Positions 34,803 through 43,505 of a stretch of DNA of 64,000 nucleotides are shown here, in pieces. The DNA is from Candidatus Poribacteria bacterium (lineage in GTDB: Bacteria; Poribacteria; WGA-4E; WGA-3G). Where the stretch lies: the NCBI GenBank assembly GCA_009841255.1, contig VXMD01000082.1:124001-188000 (forward strand), given 5' to 3'. The notes under the pieces were generated by a model. The model worked only from the letters and a program-made list of their open reading frames with translations, was not told where the DNA came from and searched no databases. The first letter of the stretch is position 1. Each line of letters starts with the position of its first letter. Both the position numbers and the translations under genes were made by a program.

Positions 34803-34836
34803 ATCATTCGGCGATATATGCAGGAGTAGAATAAAA

Positions 34837-37821
34837 TCACCGACTGTTGCCCAACATTCCTGACCAGATGGCGTGTTGCAAATCATTTCTCTCTGTCCTC
34901 TTCGTGATGGTAACATCAATAGTATCCGCCTCCAACGGCGGCTTTTTAGATGTGTCCCCCTTTAAGGTGACAGGTAGGGTAACTTTTTCACCCTCTCTTT
35001 CAAGGGTCAACTCCACCACATCATCGGACTTCCAATCCCTGGCAACCCTTCTGATGTCGTCAAACGTTTTCACCGGTGTGCCGTTGATGCCTACCAATTG
35101 GTCATTATCTTGATACTGACGTGAATTGTCGATAAACATACCTCCGCCTGGAGGTCCCCCGAATCCACCAATACCGAGCATTTCATGCACAATATAACCA
35201 ATACGAGGCAGTCTTTCACCAAATTCTATCTCAACATCCACACCTGCGTCTTTAAGGTATTCCTCTAAGGGCAATTGTTCCGTCCCTGTCACATATTTGC
35301 GGAAGAACGGTTTAAAATCCTCGCCTGCAATTCGACTCACAATTCTGATGACATCTCTCATTGTATAAGGGACACCCGTGAGACCAAACTCGCGATACAT
35401 CTGTTTCATCACATCGTCTAAGCTGCTCCGATTTTCCGTAAGGGAGCGGATCTGCAAGTCCAAAGCCGCAGCAATCAGACTCCCACCGTCATAGACAAGC
35501 TCTCGGTTAGCGGTTTTGTCTTCACCCGCCTCGCGGATAGAAAACTCACCCTGTTGAGAGAGATACGCCTCCCATATCCGTTCAAGATTTCTGAGAAAAT
35601 CGGTTTCAGAAACAAGTCCAAGGCGGACAGAGACGATCTCTGAATAGTATTGGGTAAAACCGGCACAAAACCAGTATTCTTGCTCCTTAAAACTGATGGC
35701 ACCTGTTCCCTCCCGGATATCAATATAACTCCCATTCCAGAGATAGCAAACCAAACGCGCTACCGGCGGTAGCCAAAAACCTCTGTTGACTTCGTCCAAG
35801 GTCTCACCGATCAGAATACTCATGCTACGTCGGGAGACACCACCGCTCCTATAGCCTTCTGTGCCATAAGGGTTAGCGACAAATAGCAGTTGATCTTTTG
35901 GCGTGCCACCGAAAATCCCTGAATATACATGGAGAAGTGCCGCAACAACTTGTGCTACCTCATCCATAGCTTCTTTAAGGCGTCCACCGAGAGCAAGCAC
36001 AATCTTGGTTTCTGCCCCGGTTTCTACCAGACGTTCAGCATGCTCGCCGATCACAAGATATGCATACATCAGGTCGTTCTGATCTGTAATGATGAAACGA
36101 TGTCTATCCGGTTCAATCCGTTTCCAAGGCGTTGAGACTGACCAATTATCAGGCACATCAACATACAGTTCAATATCGTCTACTTCGTCGACAATAAACA
36201 GCGCATATCCGGTCCAGAAAACACAGTCATCCTGGGCATAAGGGGCTTCATCCCTGCCCCAATGCCACTCCCGTTCATCATGATTCAGTAATACTTTGTA
36301 ACGCAGTGTTATTGGTGACGCATTGCGTGTTTCAACCGCCCACTGCGTTTTGTCAATTTCCTCGATAATCAGGGTCCTCCCATTCGCATGAGTAACAGTC
36401 AAGTCCTGCAGATAATGACCATATCCATCGTCCAGCCATTCAGTCCCAAAACGACTCATGGATAAGAGCAGCGGCTTTTGTCCTCCTTTTGTGCCGCTGT
36501 TAACTTTCGGTGTAAGTACACATTTGACATGCGCCACTCGCGGATTATCAGCATCAATTTTGACCTCATACCTTGCCGAGGCAAGTTCCATCGGGTTCTC
36601 AAGATTTTCTAACTGACGGAAATTCCGGATGACGTTCCATTCCTCAATAACGGCTTCGTTGCGATAGGTGTTATGCCATTTGTAGGTCCACTGCGTGCCT
36701 ATCTGTACGGGGAAATACGCCTCGTTCTGAAGCGGAATTTCATACTTAAGCAATTCGGCTTCCGTGACAACACCATTCGAGTGCTCATAGCGCATCTTCA
36801 CAAGCCCAACGCCCCTCGCGAACCAGAGATAACGCGTCCCGTTTACAAGGGCGTTTCGCAATTCAGCATCGGTATCTTCAACATCAGCGTCCGTGAAAAC
36901 GGTTTTATGCTTCAGACACGCCGAGAAAGTGCCTGCGGATACATTGACTGTCTCATAATCTTCTAAGGTTGCCGTCGCTTGTGATTTCCAAGCCCCTTCC
37001 TGTTCCCAAGAACTACCGATAACCAACGGAAATCTAAAGATGTCAACCCAACCGTGTTTCAGATAGTGCAGCAACATGTACATCGGCGATGGATCCCCAC
37101 CACCCCATCCTCTCGTATGGAATCCAGAAGATGTGAAGACTGTATCGGTATGGTTGAAATTGAAACCCCCTTCTGCTAAATGTTTTCCGGTTTCTGTTGC
37201 GGCAGTCGCTTGAAAGTCAACGCGACGCGGCTCGCTTTTTAACAAATTTGTGCCCAAGGTTTCGCGAAGCATCGATTCCTCCGTTTCTAATCGTTTCCGA
37301 GCTCGGTACAGCCGACTCTTTACTGTGTTCAGCGATACATCTAAAAGATCGCTCACCTCTTCACACGTTAAACCTTTGTAATAGTGCAATACCATCACAG
37401 AACGTTCATTGACTGGCAGCTTCTGGAGGAGGCGTTCCACGACCTCACGCAGTCCATGTGTTGACGCTTGCGTCTGCTGTTCCTCAAGATAGCGTGCATA
37501 GGACAACTTCTCCAATTCAGATTTTGGCATCGCATCCAGCGACTGCATCGTAATAGGTTTCCGCCGTAGCCATTCAATGCACTGCCGCTTCGCTATGACA
37601 TGTAACCACCCCGAAAAACGATTGGGGTCTTTCAAACTTGGAAGCGACTTAAAAGCCTGGATGAAGGTATCCTGTGTAATCTCCTGTGCGGCGTGGAAAT
37701 CACCGATCTCACACCAGGCGAGCGAATGAACCCACTTCCGGTGTTTTTCGACCAGCACGGTGAACGCACTTTCATCACCCGACAAGATGCGTTGAATCAG
37801 ATCAACATCTTCATTTTTCAC
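34837..37821 (-). CDS. ECF sigma factor fused to degenerate M61-peptidase-like and PDZ domains
   Basis: This is a 994-residue protein. Residues 1-185 are a complete ECF sigma factor: region 2 with EITQDTFIQAFKSL, region 4 with LTCEEVSDLLDVSLNTVKSRLYRARKRL. After a long beta-rich middle, residues about 560-850 resemble M61 glycyl aminopeptidases (YWFCAGFTQYYSEIVSVRLGL, FKPFFRKYVTGTEQLPLEEYL). The zinc motif HExxH is replaced by VARLVCYLWN, so it should not be a peptidase. A PDZ domain (about 880-960, DNDQLVGINGTPVKTFDDI) ends the protein. No membrane helix is evident. GTG at 37821 is chosen from GGAGG upstream and alignment with the sigma fusion at 58873. It carries its own ECF-type promoter. 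Confidence 0.87.
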   Translation of the reverse strand: MKNEDVDLIQRILSGDESAFTVLVEKHRKWVHSLAWCEIGDFHAAQEITQDTFIQAFKSLPSLKDPNRFSGWLHVIAKRQCIEWLRRKPITMQSLDAMPKSELEKLSYARYLEEQQTQASTHGLREVVERLLQKLPVNERSVMVLHYYKGLTCEEVSDLLDVSLNTVKSRLYRARKRLETEESMLRETLGTNLLKSEPRRVDFQATAATETGKHLAEGGFNFNHTDTVFTSSGFHTRGWGGGDPSPMYMLLHYLKHGWVDIFRFPLVIGSSWEQEGAWKSQATATLEDYETVNVSAGTFSACLKHKTVFTDADVEDTDAELRNALVNGTRYLWFARGVGLVKMRYEHSNGVVTEAELLKYEIPLQNEAYFPVQIGTQWTYKWHNTYRNEAVIEEWNVIRNFRQLENLENPMELASARYEVKIDADNPRVAHVKCVLTPKVNSGTKGGQKPLLLSMSRFGTEWLDDGYGHYLQDLTVTHANGRTLIIEEIDKTQWAVETRNASPITLRYKVLLNHDEREWHWGRDEAPYAQDDCVFWTGYALFIVDEVDDIELYVDVPDNWSVSTPWKRIEPDRHRFIITDQNDLMYAYLVIGEHAERLVETGAETKIVLALGGRLKEAMDEVAQVVAALLHVYSGIFGGTPKDQLLFVANPYGTEGYRSGGVSRRSMSILIGETLDEVNRGFWLPPVARLVCYLWNGSYIDIREGTGAISFKEQEYWFCAGFTQYYSEIVSVRLGLVSETDFLRNLERIWEAYLSQQGEFSIREAGEDKTANRELVYDGGSLIAAALDLQIRSLTENRSSLDDVMKQMYREFGLTGVPYTMRDVIRIVSRIAGEDFKPFFRKYVTGTEQLPLEEYLKDAGVDVEIEFGERLPRIGYIVHEMLGIGGFGGPPGGGMFIDNSRQYQDNDQLVGINGTPVKTFDDIRRVARDWKSDDVVELTLEREGEKVTLPVTLKGDTSKKPPLEADTIDVTITKRTERNDLQHAIWSGMLGNSR

Positions 37822-37889
37822 GATTCCCCTCCGAGTTATTTGATAGCAAGTTTCGGCTTGCAAGCTTCGCCGAAATGCCTTGTGACGCT

Positions 37890-37918
37890 ATGTCGTATTT
37901 TAACGGGGGTAAGGTTGC
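37890..37918 (-). promoter_or_regulatory. ECF-type promoter candidate for the sigma-M61 fusion gene
   Basis: GCAACC and CGACAT on the minus strand are 17 bases apart, leaving a leader of about 60 bases. It sits inside the 48-base block shared with 33369-33416, which supports autoregulation. Confidence 0.62.
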
Positions 37919-37936
37919 ATAAAATGCATTTTATTT
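37917..37936. promoter_or_regulatory. AT-rich palindrome next to the ECF-type promoter
   Basis: ATAAAATGCATTTTAT (37919-37934) is a perfect 16-base palindrome, related to GCATAAAATGAATTTTATGC at 33408. Position suggests an operator over the -35 region. The remaining bases to 38106 show no gene. Confidence 0.5.
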
Positions 37937-38106
37937 AAAATTTTTTTCATGGGACATGCAAAATAGGTCAACATACTGAGAACAAGAAAGGATGGAAGAG
38001 TGAGAGAGTGGTAGGGAAGAATGGAAGGTTGGAGGCACATCCTTCTACCCTTCCAACGCAGTTCCAATCTTCTCCCAACCACAAAGGAATGTTATACGCT
38101 CAGATT

Positions 38107-39204
38107 CTAATAATCGGCGATGGAGCCATCTGCCAATCGACTGTTGGGCCAGGTGAAACGTCTACCCTCTTCCTGACCGACCTCAATCACTTTTGCCTCA
38201 TCCACTTCAACCCCTAAGCCGGGTCCTTCTGGAAGTGAAACGTAACCCTCTCCGTCCATCTCCCACGTTTTGTGGGCAACACCGTCTGGCAGAACGTTTT
38301 CATAGCCCTCGTGGATAAGGAAAAATGGCACGGCAGCGGATAAGTGAAAACTCGCAGTGAGCCCGAGGTAGGACATCGTGCAATGCGGCGCGATCGGCAC
38401 GTGATGCGCTTCGGCGAGTGCTGCTACCTTTTTGACTTGTGTAATACCACCACCGTGTCCACAATCGGGTTGAAGGATGTCAATCACTTGCGCTTCAAGG
38501 ATTTCGCGAACCTCCCATATTGTGCGGTCGCGCTCCCCCGTGGCGAGTGGGACAGGGACGGATTCCCGAATTTTACGCATCACTTCGATATTGCCCGGAA
38601 CCCATGCCTCTTCTAAAAAGAGTAGGTCATCTGGCTGGAGATAACTCGCGAATTGCTTGACAATCGGCGGGGGTAGGCAACTATGCGCGTCAAACATCAC
38701 CGCGCCATCGGAACCGACCTGTTCCCGTGCATCGCGCACGCGCTGGACAAGATCGGCAATTTCATCAGGGGTGCCAGCAAACGGCTTGGAACCTCCCGGT
38801 CCGGTCTTAATCGCTTTCGGACTCGGATATTTCCAAATTTTATCACGACATGGACCCCCGAGCAAACGATAGACCGGCACTTCCCAGAGCTTCCCAGCAA
38901 TATCCCAGAGTGCCATATCAATAGCGGAGATGGTATGCACCATCAAACCGCCACCTCGGATGTTGCGATGTGCGCGGAACAACCGCTGCCAATGATGCTC
39001 AATCCGCGTCGGGTTTTCCCCGATAATCAGTTCGGACAAGGAACGCGCTAACGCACAGGTGACGGTCGTCTCCATATTATTGATCTCACCCCATCCCGTA
39101 ACACCCATGTTCGTTTCAATCTTGACGTAGGCTTTCACACCCATCGGAAAAGCCTCAAGGTTCTTCACTCGAATCTGCGAACCTTTATCTTCATAATCTG
39201 CCAT
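38107..39204 (-). CDS. Enolase-superfamily dehydratase, galactonate-dehydratase-like
   Basis: This 365-residue enzyme belongs to the mandelate racemase/muconate lactonising group. Ligand and acid-base residues are visible: Asp172 and His174 (FDAHS), Glu198 (LEEAW), Glu224 (ATGER) and His274 (IAPHC). Their spacing equals that recalled for E. coli D-galactonate dehydratase (183, 185, 209, 235, 285), so an acid-sugar dehydratase is likely. The start is ATG 39204, just after a leader A tail; the frame extends upstream only through that element. It stands alone on the minus strand. Confidence 0.88.
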   Translation of the reverse strand: MADYEDKGSQIRVKNLEAFPMGVKAYVKIETNMGVTGWGEINNMETTVTCALARSLSELIIGENPTRIEHHWQRLFRAHRNIRGGGLMVHTISAIDMALWDIAGKLWEVPVYRLLGGPCRDKIWKYPSPKAIKTGPGGSKPFAGTPDEIADLVQRVRDAREQVGSDGAVMFDAHSCLPPPIVKQFASYLQPDDLLFLEEAWVPGNIEVMRKIRESVPVPLATGERDRTIWEVREILEAQVIDILQPDCGHGGGITQVKKVAALAEAHHVPIAPHCTMSYLGLTASFHLSAAVPFFLIHEGYENVLPDGVAHKTWEMDGEGYVSLPEGPGLGVEVDEAKVIEVGQEEGRRFTWPNSRLADGSIADY

Positions 39205-39311
39205 TTTTAATTTTTCCTTCGATAAAGTGTACTTCTGAGAATCCGCCTGCGTGTTTTTGCTTGGGGTCTTTGCTTGGGCGTTTCTGCGTATTTCTGCGTA
39301 TTGTTGCAGGC
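39205..39311 (-). repeat. Leader element A with enlarged hairpin, before dehydratase
   Basis: On the minus strand GCCTGCAACAATACGCAG begins the copy. A CGCAGAAA-repeat insert and CACGCAGGCGGAT follow, and the tail GAAGGAAAAATTAAAA meets the ATG. The insert type also occurs at 54268. Bases 39312-39483 show nothing recognisable. Confidence 0.65.
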
Positions 39312-39483
39312 TACATTGGATCGTAGAAATGTGTATCAACCCTATACTGCTTTCTATAGTTTGCAACGTCTGTGAAAGTTTGTCAAGATTTTAGGGAGAT
39401 TCCGTTCTTCAAGAGGCTTGCCAGTAGGCTCTTCACACCCCGTCCTTGGGACATTTTAGCAGAATGCACTTCAGGGTACGTCC

Positions 39484-40191
39484 TTAAAATTGTTTTAAGT
39501 TTCCCCATACTGTTGCGAGTTTCGCGTGGGGCGTTACGGACAATCCACCTTTATCTGGAATACGGGGTCCCGTGATCTTAAAATTATCAAATCTCGCTGT
39601 GTAATTCGCGATCCCTAACCCAACTCTACCGGCAGGAAAGTCAGGGAATCCATGGAGGGGTTCTAAAGTTATCGGATCCAGAACCCGCTTCCCATTTATC
39701 CAGAAGGTCAACTGGTTTCCATGCACGCTCAATTTGAAGGTTGACCATTTCCGTAATCTCAATAAGGGGTGAGGTTCTCGAGCGTAAACCAAAAACGCTC
39801 TGCCATGCAAATCACCACCAAAACATTCCGCCACGGGTGCTGCTTGATCTGAGCTCTCAATTCCACATACCACACCCCATGTCCCTTCAATCCGAGCAGC
39901 AATTGCAACGTTCCCAGGTCCGTGTTTCCCAAGTGGTTTAACATCAAATTCAATTTCATAATCTCGCCACGTCTCTTCTCCAATTGTTAGTAAACGAGTT
40001 ATGGTTCCAGCATTACTTATTCCCTGAAGTTCACCATCAATAATCTCCCAAGAACCGGGATCATCAAAACCGAACATCACCAATGGTTGCCAATCGACAA
40101 GTTCCCCGTTATCAAAAGTATCCAGAAATGTCCCCGCCAAAGCGGAGAAAGCGAAAAAAAATATCCCTAACCCGATGAACACTAATTTCAT
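39484..40191 (-). CDS. Secreted DUF1080/LamG-like protein with conserved C-terminal tail
   Basis: The product has 235 residues from ATG 40191 (GGAGG eight bases upstream), with a signal peptide (MKLVFIGLGIFFFAFSALA). One jelly-roll domain follows: LDTFDNGELVDWQPL, WRDYEIEFDVKPLG, LRKWSTFKLSVHGNQLTFWINGKRV, GRVGLGIANYTARFDNFKI. This is the pattern of 3-keto-disaccharide hydrolase (DUF1080) and related glycan-binding proteins. The end GLSVTPHAKLATVWGNLK matches the tails of the two LamG proteins. A degenerate TTATGCACC motif lies upstream at about 40344. Confidence 0.82.
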   Translation of the reverse strand: MKLVFIGLGIFFFAFSALAGTFLDTFDNGELVDWQPLVMFGFDDPGSWEIIDGELQGISNAGTITRLLTIGEETWRDYEIEFDVKPLGKHGPGNVAIAARIEGTWGVVCGIESSDQAAPVAECFGGDLHGRAFLVYAREPHPLLRLRKWSTFKLSVHGNQLTFWINGKRVLDPITLEPLHGFPDFPAGRVGLGIANYTARFDNFKITGPRIPDKGGLSVTPHAKLATVWGNLKQF

Positions 40192-40376
40192 TATAATTAC
40201 CTCCAGAAAATTTACCAAAGTTCACCTAACCAACACTCGGTAACTTTGCATCTCGTGTGATACACACCTACCTAAAGAAAGCCAAAACCACCAAGAGACA
40301 TTGGAATCCTTTTATAATTAAAGATATGTTGTTGAAACGGAAAAGGTGCATAACTTTGAAAAAATAACATAAATCA

Positions 40377-40440
40377 GATATACGGAAAGGAACGCCATAG
40401 TCCAATCCCATACGCCTTAACCGCAAGGAAAATTAGAAAA
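40377..40440 (+). repeat. Leader element A, partial copy lacking the hairpin
   Basis: GATATACGGAAAGGAACGCC, variable middle, and TTAACCGCAAGGAAAATTAG. It ends about 60 bases before the oxidoreductase ATG. A second CCGAAAGGGTAAAAATTG tail lies at 40448. Confidence 0.6.
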
Positions 40441-40501
40441 TCATTGACCGAAAGGGTAAAAATTGATAGAATCCTTGCTAATACAGAAGGAGGCTAAACA
40501 G

Positions 40502-41569
40502 ATGGCAAATCAGACATATCGAGTTGGAATCATCGGCTGCGGCGGAATGGGTAGATCTCATTCCAGAGCATGGACCGCACAGCCCAAAGCGCAAGTTGTC
40601 GCAGCAATGGACATCTATGAAGAAGCGGCGCAACGCGTCTCGGACGAATACGATGTCCCCGCTATCTATACCGACGTTGATGAAATGTTGGCAAAAGAGG
40701 ATTTGGACATCGTCAGCATCACAACGTGGCAGGGACCGCGGGCGGAAGCTACCGTCGCAGCGGCGAAAGCAGGTGTGAAAGGTATTATCGGCGAGAAACC
40801 GATGGCAGCCTCACTTGGACAAGCCGACGCTATGCTCGCCGCCTGTGAAGAGAACGATGTCAAACTTATCATCGGCCACCAAGGTAGATACGCGCCCGCA
40901 AATATCGAAACCCGTCGGCTTGTCGCCGCAGGAGCGATCGGTGAACCGACAACCGTCCACCACAGCGCAAAAAGGCACGCAGGACTGCTGAACACAGGCA
41001 CACACGCCATTGATGGCTGGCGTTTCATTCTGTCCGATCCCGAAACGCTCTGGGTCATTGGACAGACCGCTCGGACGACCGATCGGTGGGAACGCCGCAC
41101 AATCTGTGAGGACCTCTGTATGGGCTTAGTCTGCTTTGAAGGCGGGGCACGTGGCATCTACGAAGGTGATCTGCCCGAACCGTCAGTCTCCCACCCCAAA
41201 ATCGCTGGAACAGAGGGGCAAATTCGCAATGGATCTGACGGCACACTTCTGCTCCAAAACGGGGACGCGAAGGGCTGGCAAACCATTACACCACCCCCAC
41301 AAACAAAAAATCAGTACGATGAATTCATCGAGTGGATTGAGGGTGAAATCCCTGACCATCGCGGCAGTGGCGTTCAGGCACGCTATACGCTTGAAATCAT
41401 GATGGCTATCTATGAATCCTTGCGTATCAAGGACGTCGTCCACATGCCGATGGAAACCAAGGAACTACCGTTGGAACTCATGGTTAACGACGGCACGCTT
41501 CCCGTCTTAGTAGAGGGAAAATACGATTTGCGAAGACCTTTCGATGGGCAGACGTGGAAAAAGCCTTAA
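40502..41569 (+). CDS. Gfo/Idh/MocA family oxidoreductase
   Basis: The product has 355 residues from ATG 40502, preceded by AGGAGG. The N-terminal Rossmann fold has GIIGCGGMGRSH (residues 9-20), and EKPMA around residue 99 carries the conserved Lys of the family. The C-terminal half is the alpha/beta dimerisation and substrate domain. These enzymes use NAD(P) to oxidise or reduce sugars, inositols and related compounds. The substrate is not evident; the downstream neighbours are respiratory genes, so it is probably a single-gene unit. Confidence 0.9.
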   Translation: MANQTYRVGIIGCGGMGRSHSRAWTAQPKAQVVAAMDIYEEAAQRVSDEYDVPAIYTDVDEMLAKEDLDIVSITTWQGPRAEATVAAAKAGVKGIIGEKPMAASLGQADAMLAACEENDVKLIIGHQGRYAPANIETRRLVAAGAIGEPTTVHHSAKRHAGLLNTGTHAIDGWRFILSDPETLWVIGQTARTTDRWERRTICEDLCMGLVCFEGGARGIYEGDLPEPSVSHPKIAGTEGQIRNGSDGTLLLQNGDAKGWQTITPPPQTKNQYDEFIEWIEGEIPDHRGSGVQARYTLEIMMAIYESLRIKDVVHMPMETKELPLELMVNDGTLPVLVEGKYDLRRPFDGQTWKKP

Positions 41570-41571
41570 GG

Positions 41572-41712
41572 GTTATCAGTTATCGGTTCGCATTGCTACG
41601 CAATGCTTTCAGTTTTCAGTTAAGAGGTTTTCGTTTAACGAATCTTTCTTGTAACCGACAGCCGACTACTGAAAGGATTTTCGCAGAAAATCCGTACTGA
41701 TAACCATTAAAA
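41572..41712. repeat. Intergenic palindromic repeat B
   Basis: GGTTATCAGTTATCGGTTCGCATTGC, then TTTTCAGTTAAGAGGTTTTCGTTTAACGAA, then CTGATAACCATTAAAAA; the two ends are inverted repeats of each other. It lies just before the Rieske gene. Confidence 0.6.
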
Positions 41713-41725
41713 AAGGAGAAGATGG

Positions 41726-42193
41726 ATGGCAAAGCAGGGCAGACGCTCATTTTTGGAGATCGCGACGGCGTTTATGGGTGGAGTGCTAAGCCTCGCTGCT
41801 GGTATCCCACTCATCGGTTTTGCAATTTCGCCTGCCTTTAAAAAAGGGGAGTCGAAATGGGTGGACTTGGGCCTCACTGACCGGCTCAAAAACAGCCATT
41901 TTAAAAAGGTAGACTATACCTTCACTGCAAAAGACGGCTGGGTCAAAGCGACGAAAAAACGCTCTGTCTATGTAACTGACGCAGGTAACGGAGAGTGGAA
42001 CGTCTTTTTGCGAACGTGTTCACACCTCGGTTGCCTCGTCCGATGGGATGAACAGAAGGAATCTTTCCTCTGTCCGTGCCACGGTGCAGTGTTCGACCAG
42101 AACGGAATCGTTGTTGCCGGACCGCCACCACGTCCCTTGCAGAAACTCCAAACGAAAGTTGAAGCGGGGATTTTATACGTGAAGGAGACTTAA
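41726..42193 (+). CDS. Rieske iron-sulfur protein of a cytochrome bc-type complex
   Basis: This 155-residue protein has a twin-arginine-like N-terminus (GRRSFLEIATAF) and one membrane anchor. The cluster motifs are CSHLGC (98-103) and CPCHG (116-120), giving Cys98, His100, Cys116 and His119 as ligands and Cys103-Cys118 as the disulfide. It overlaps the cytochrome b start by one base (TAATG). A cytochrome c1 or c subunit gene is not adjacent. The complex moves electrons from quinol to cytochrome c at the cytoplasmic membrane. Confidence 0.95.
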   Translation: MAKQGRRSFLEIATAFMGGVLSLAAGIPLIGFAISPAFKKGESKWVDLGLTDRLKNSHFKKVDYTFTAKDGWVKATKKRSVYVTDAGNGEWNVFLRTCSHLGCLVRWDEQKESFLCPCHGAVFDQNGIVVAGPPPRPLQKLQTKVEAGILYVKET

Positions 42194-43422
42194 TGCGGCA
42201 ATTTCTCAACGAGCGTCTCCCGTTAGCGGAGGTCTCCGCACATCTACGCAAACCTCTGCCGAAACACATCAACCTACTTTTTTCACTCGGCAGCTTGGCG
42301 ATGTTCCTACTCCTGCTTCAGGCAGCCACAGGTGCCTTTCTGGCGTTATACTATTCGCCTTCACCGGAACACGCCCATAACGCGGTAACGTATATCAGCG
42401 AAGAGGTCCCCTTTGGGGCATTTGTGCGTGGCTTGCACCATTGGGGTGCAAGTGCGATGGTCATCATCGTTTTTCTGCATCTGCTTCGGGTCGTCATTTA
42501 CAGTTCATACAAAGCCCCACGTGAATTGACATGGATCGTCGGGGTTCTTTTACTACTGGTTGTACTCGGCTTCGGATTCACCGGTTATCTCCTTCCGTGG
42601 GACGAGAAAGCGTATTGGGCGACGGTTGTCGGTGTCGAAATCGCCAGCACTGCCCCCATATTAGGCGATTTTGTCGCGAAGGTCTTGCGCGGCGGAACGG
42701 AGATAGGTGCGGTGACACTGTCTCGGTTTTACGCGCTCCACACAATCTGGTTGCCGTGGGTGACTTTTGGTCTGGTCGGTGTGCATCTCTTCTTCGTCCG
42801 CTACTACGGTTCTTCAGGCAAGACACAGAACACGCCAGAAGAGATGAAGATGGGAAAACCGTTCTATCCGGATCAGGTCTTTGAAGACGTCGTTGGGATG
42901 CTCATCCTCTTTATAGTCCTGGCAGCCGTTGCGCTGTTCGTGCCTGTCCCACTCGAAGATGTCGCCGATCCGACGAATGCGAACTACGATCCGCGACCGG
43001 AATGGTATTTCCTATTCCTGTTTCAACTGCTGAAGTATTTCCAAGGTCCTCTCGAAATCGTTGGAACCTTTGTAATCCCGACGGTTGGTATGGTGCTACT
43101 GCTATTCCTCCCATTTTTAGACAGAAGTGAGCGCACTGTCCTCTGGAAACGCCCCGTTGCATTGACGGTCACAACTGTCTGTGTCGCGGGAGTTGTCGGG
43201 TTAACGATCCTCGGTGCGAGTTCTCCGAAACTTGAAACGACGGATGCCACCACCGTCCAAGAGGCACCACAACCCGCAGAGGAAGTCCAAAAGTCTGCCA
43301 CATCAGATACAGAAGAAGGAGAAGAGGTTTTCGATTTCCAACTTACGGAAGAAGAAATTGAGGGAACAGAAGAAGAGGAAGAGGTCTTTGACTTTCAACT
43401 AACAGAAGAAGAATTGCAATAG
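42193..43422 (+). CDS. Cytochrome b (bc-type complex) with acidic repeated tail
   Basis: This 409-residue protein has about eight membrane helices. Haem ligands are expected in RGLHHWGASAMVIIVFLHLLRV and ALHTIWLPWVTFGLVGVHLF. The quinol-site PEWY (RPEWYFLF) is present, so the b6-like and subunit-IV-like parts are fused. After the last helix comes an unusual acidic tail of about 55 residues ending in two copies of EEVFDFQLTEEE with different codons. It is translationally coupled to the Rieske gene. Confidence 0.93.
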   Translation: MRQFLNERLPLAEVSAHLRKPLPKHINLLFSLGSLAMFLLLLQAATGAFLALYYSPSPEHAHNAVTYISEEVPFGAFVRGLHHWGASAMVIIVFLHLLRVVIYSSYKAPRELTWIVGVLLLLVVLGFGFTGYLLPWDEKAYWATVVGVEIASTAPILGDFVAKVLRGGTEIGAVTLSRFYALHTIWLPWVTFGLVGVHLFFVRYYGSSGKTQNTPEEMKMGKPFYPDQVFEDVVGMLILFIVLAAVALFVPVPLEDVADPTNANYDPRPEWYFLFLFQLLKYFQGPLEIVGTFVIPTVGMVLLLFLPFLDRSERTVLWKRPVALTVTTVCVAGVVGLTILGASSPKLETTDATTVQEAPQPAEEVQKSATSDTEEGEEVFDFQLTEEEIEGTEEEEEVFDFQLTEEELQ

Positions 43423-43505
43423 TGGGTCTCGGAGTGACTTACATCTGAAAACACAAGTTGAATGCCATAGAGACGTTGCGTACTTGCTGATTTTGAGGAG
43501 GGACG

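Noticed and set aside
40321-40349. Fourth full ECF-type promoter before the DUF1080-like gene
   Set aside because: TTATGCACC is present but no CGACAT or CGTC stands 17 bases away, so it is noted only as a weak relative.
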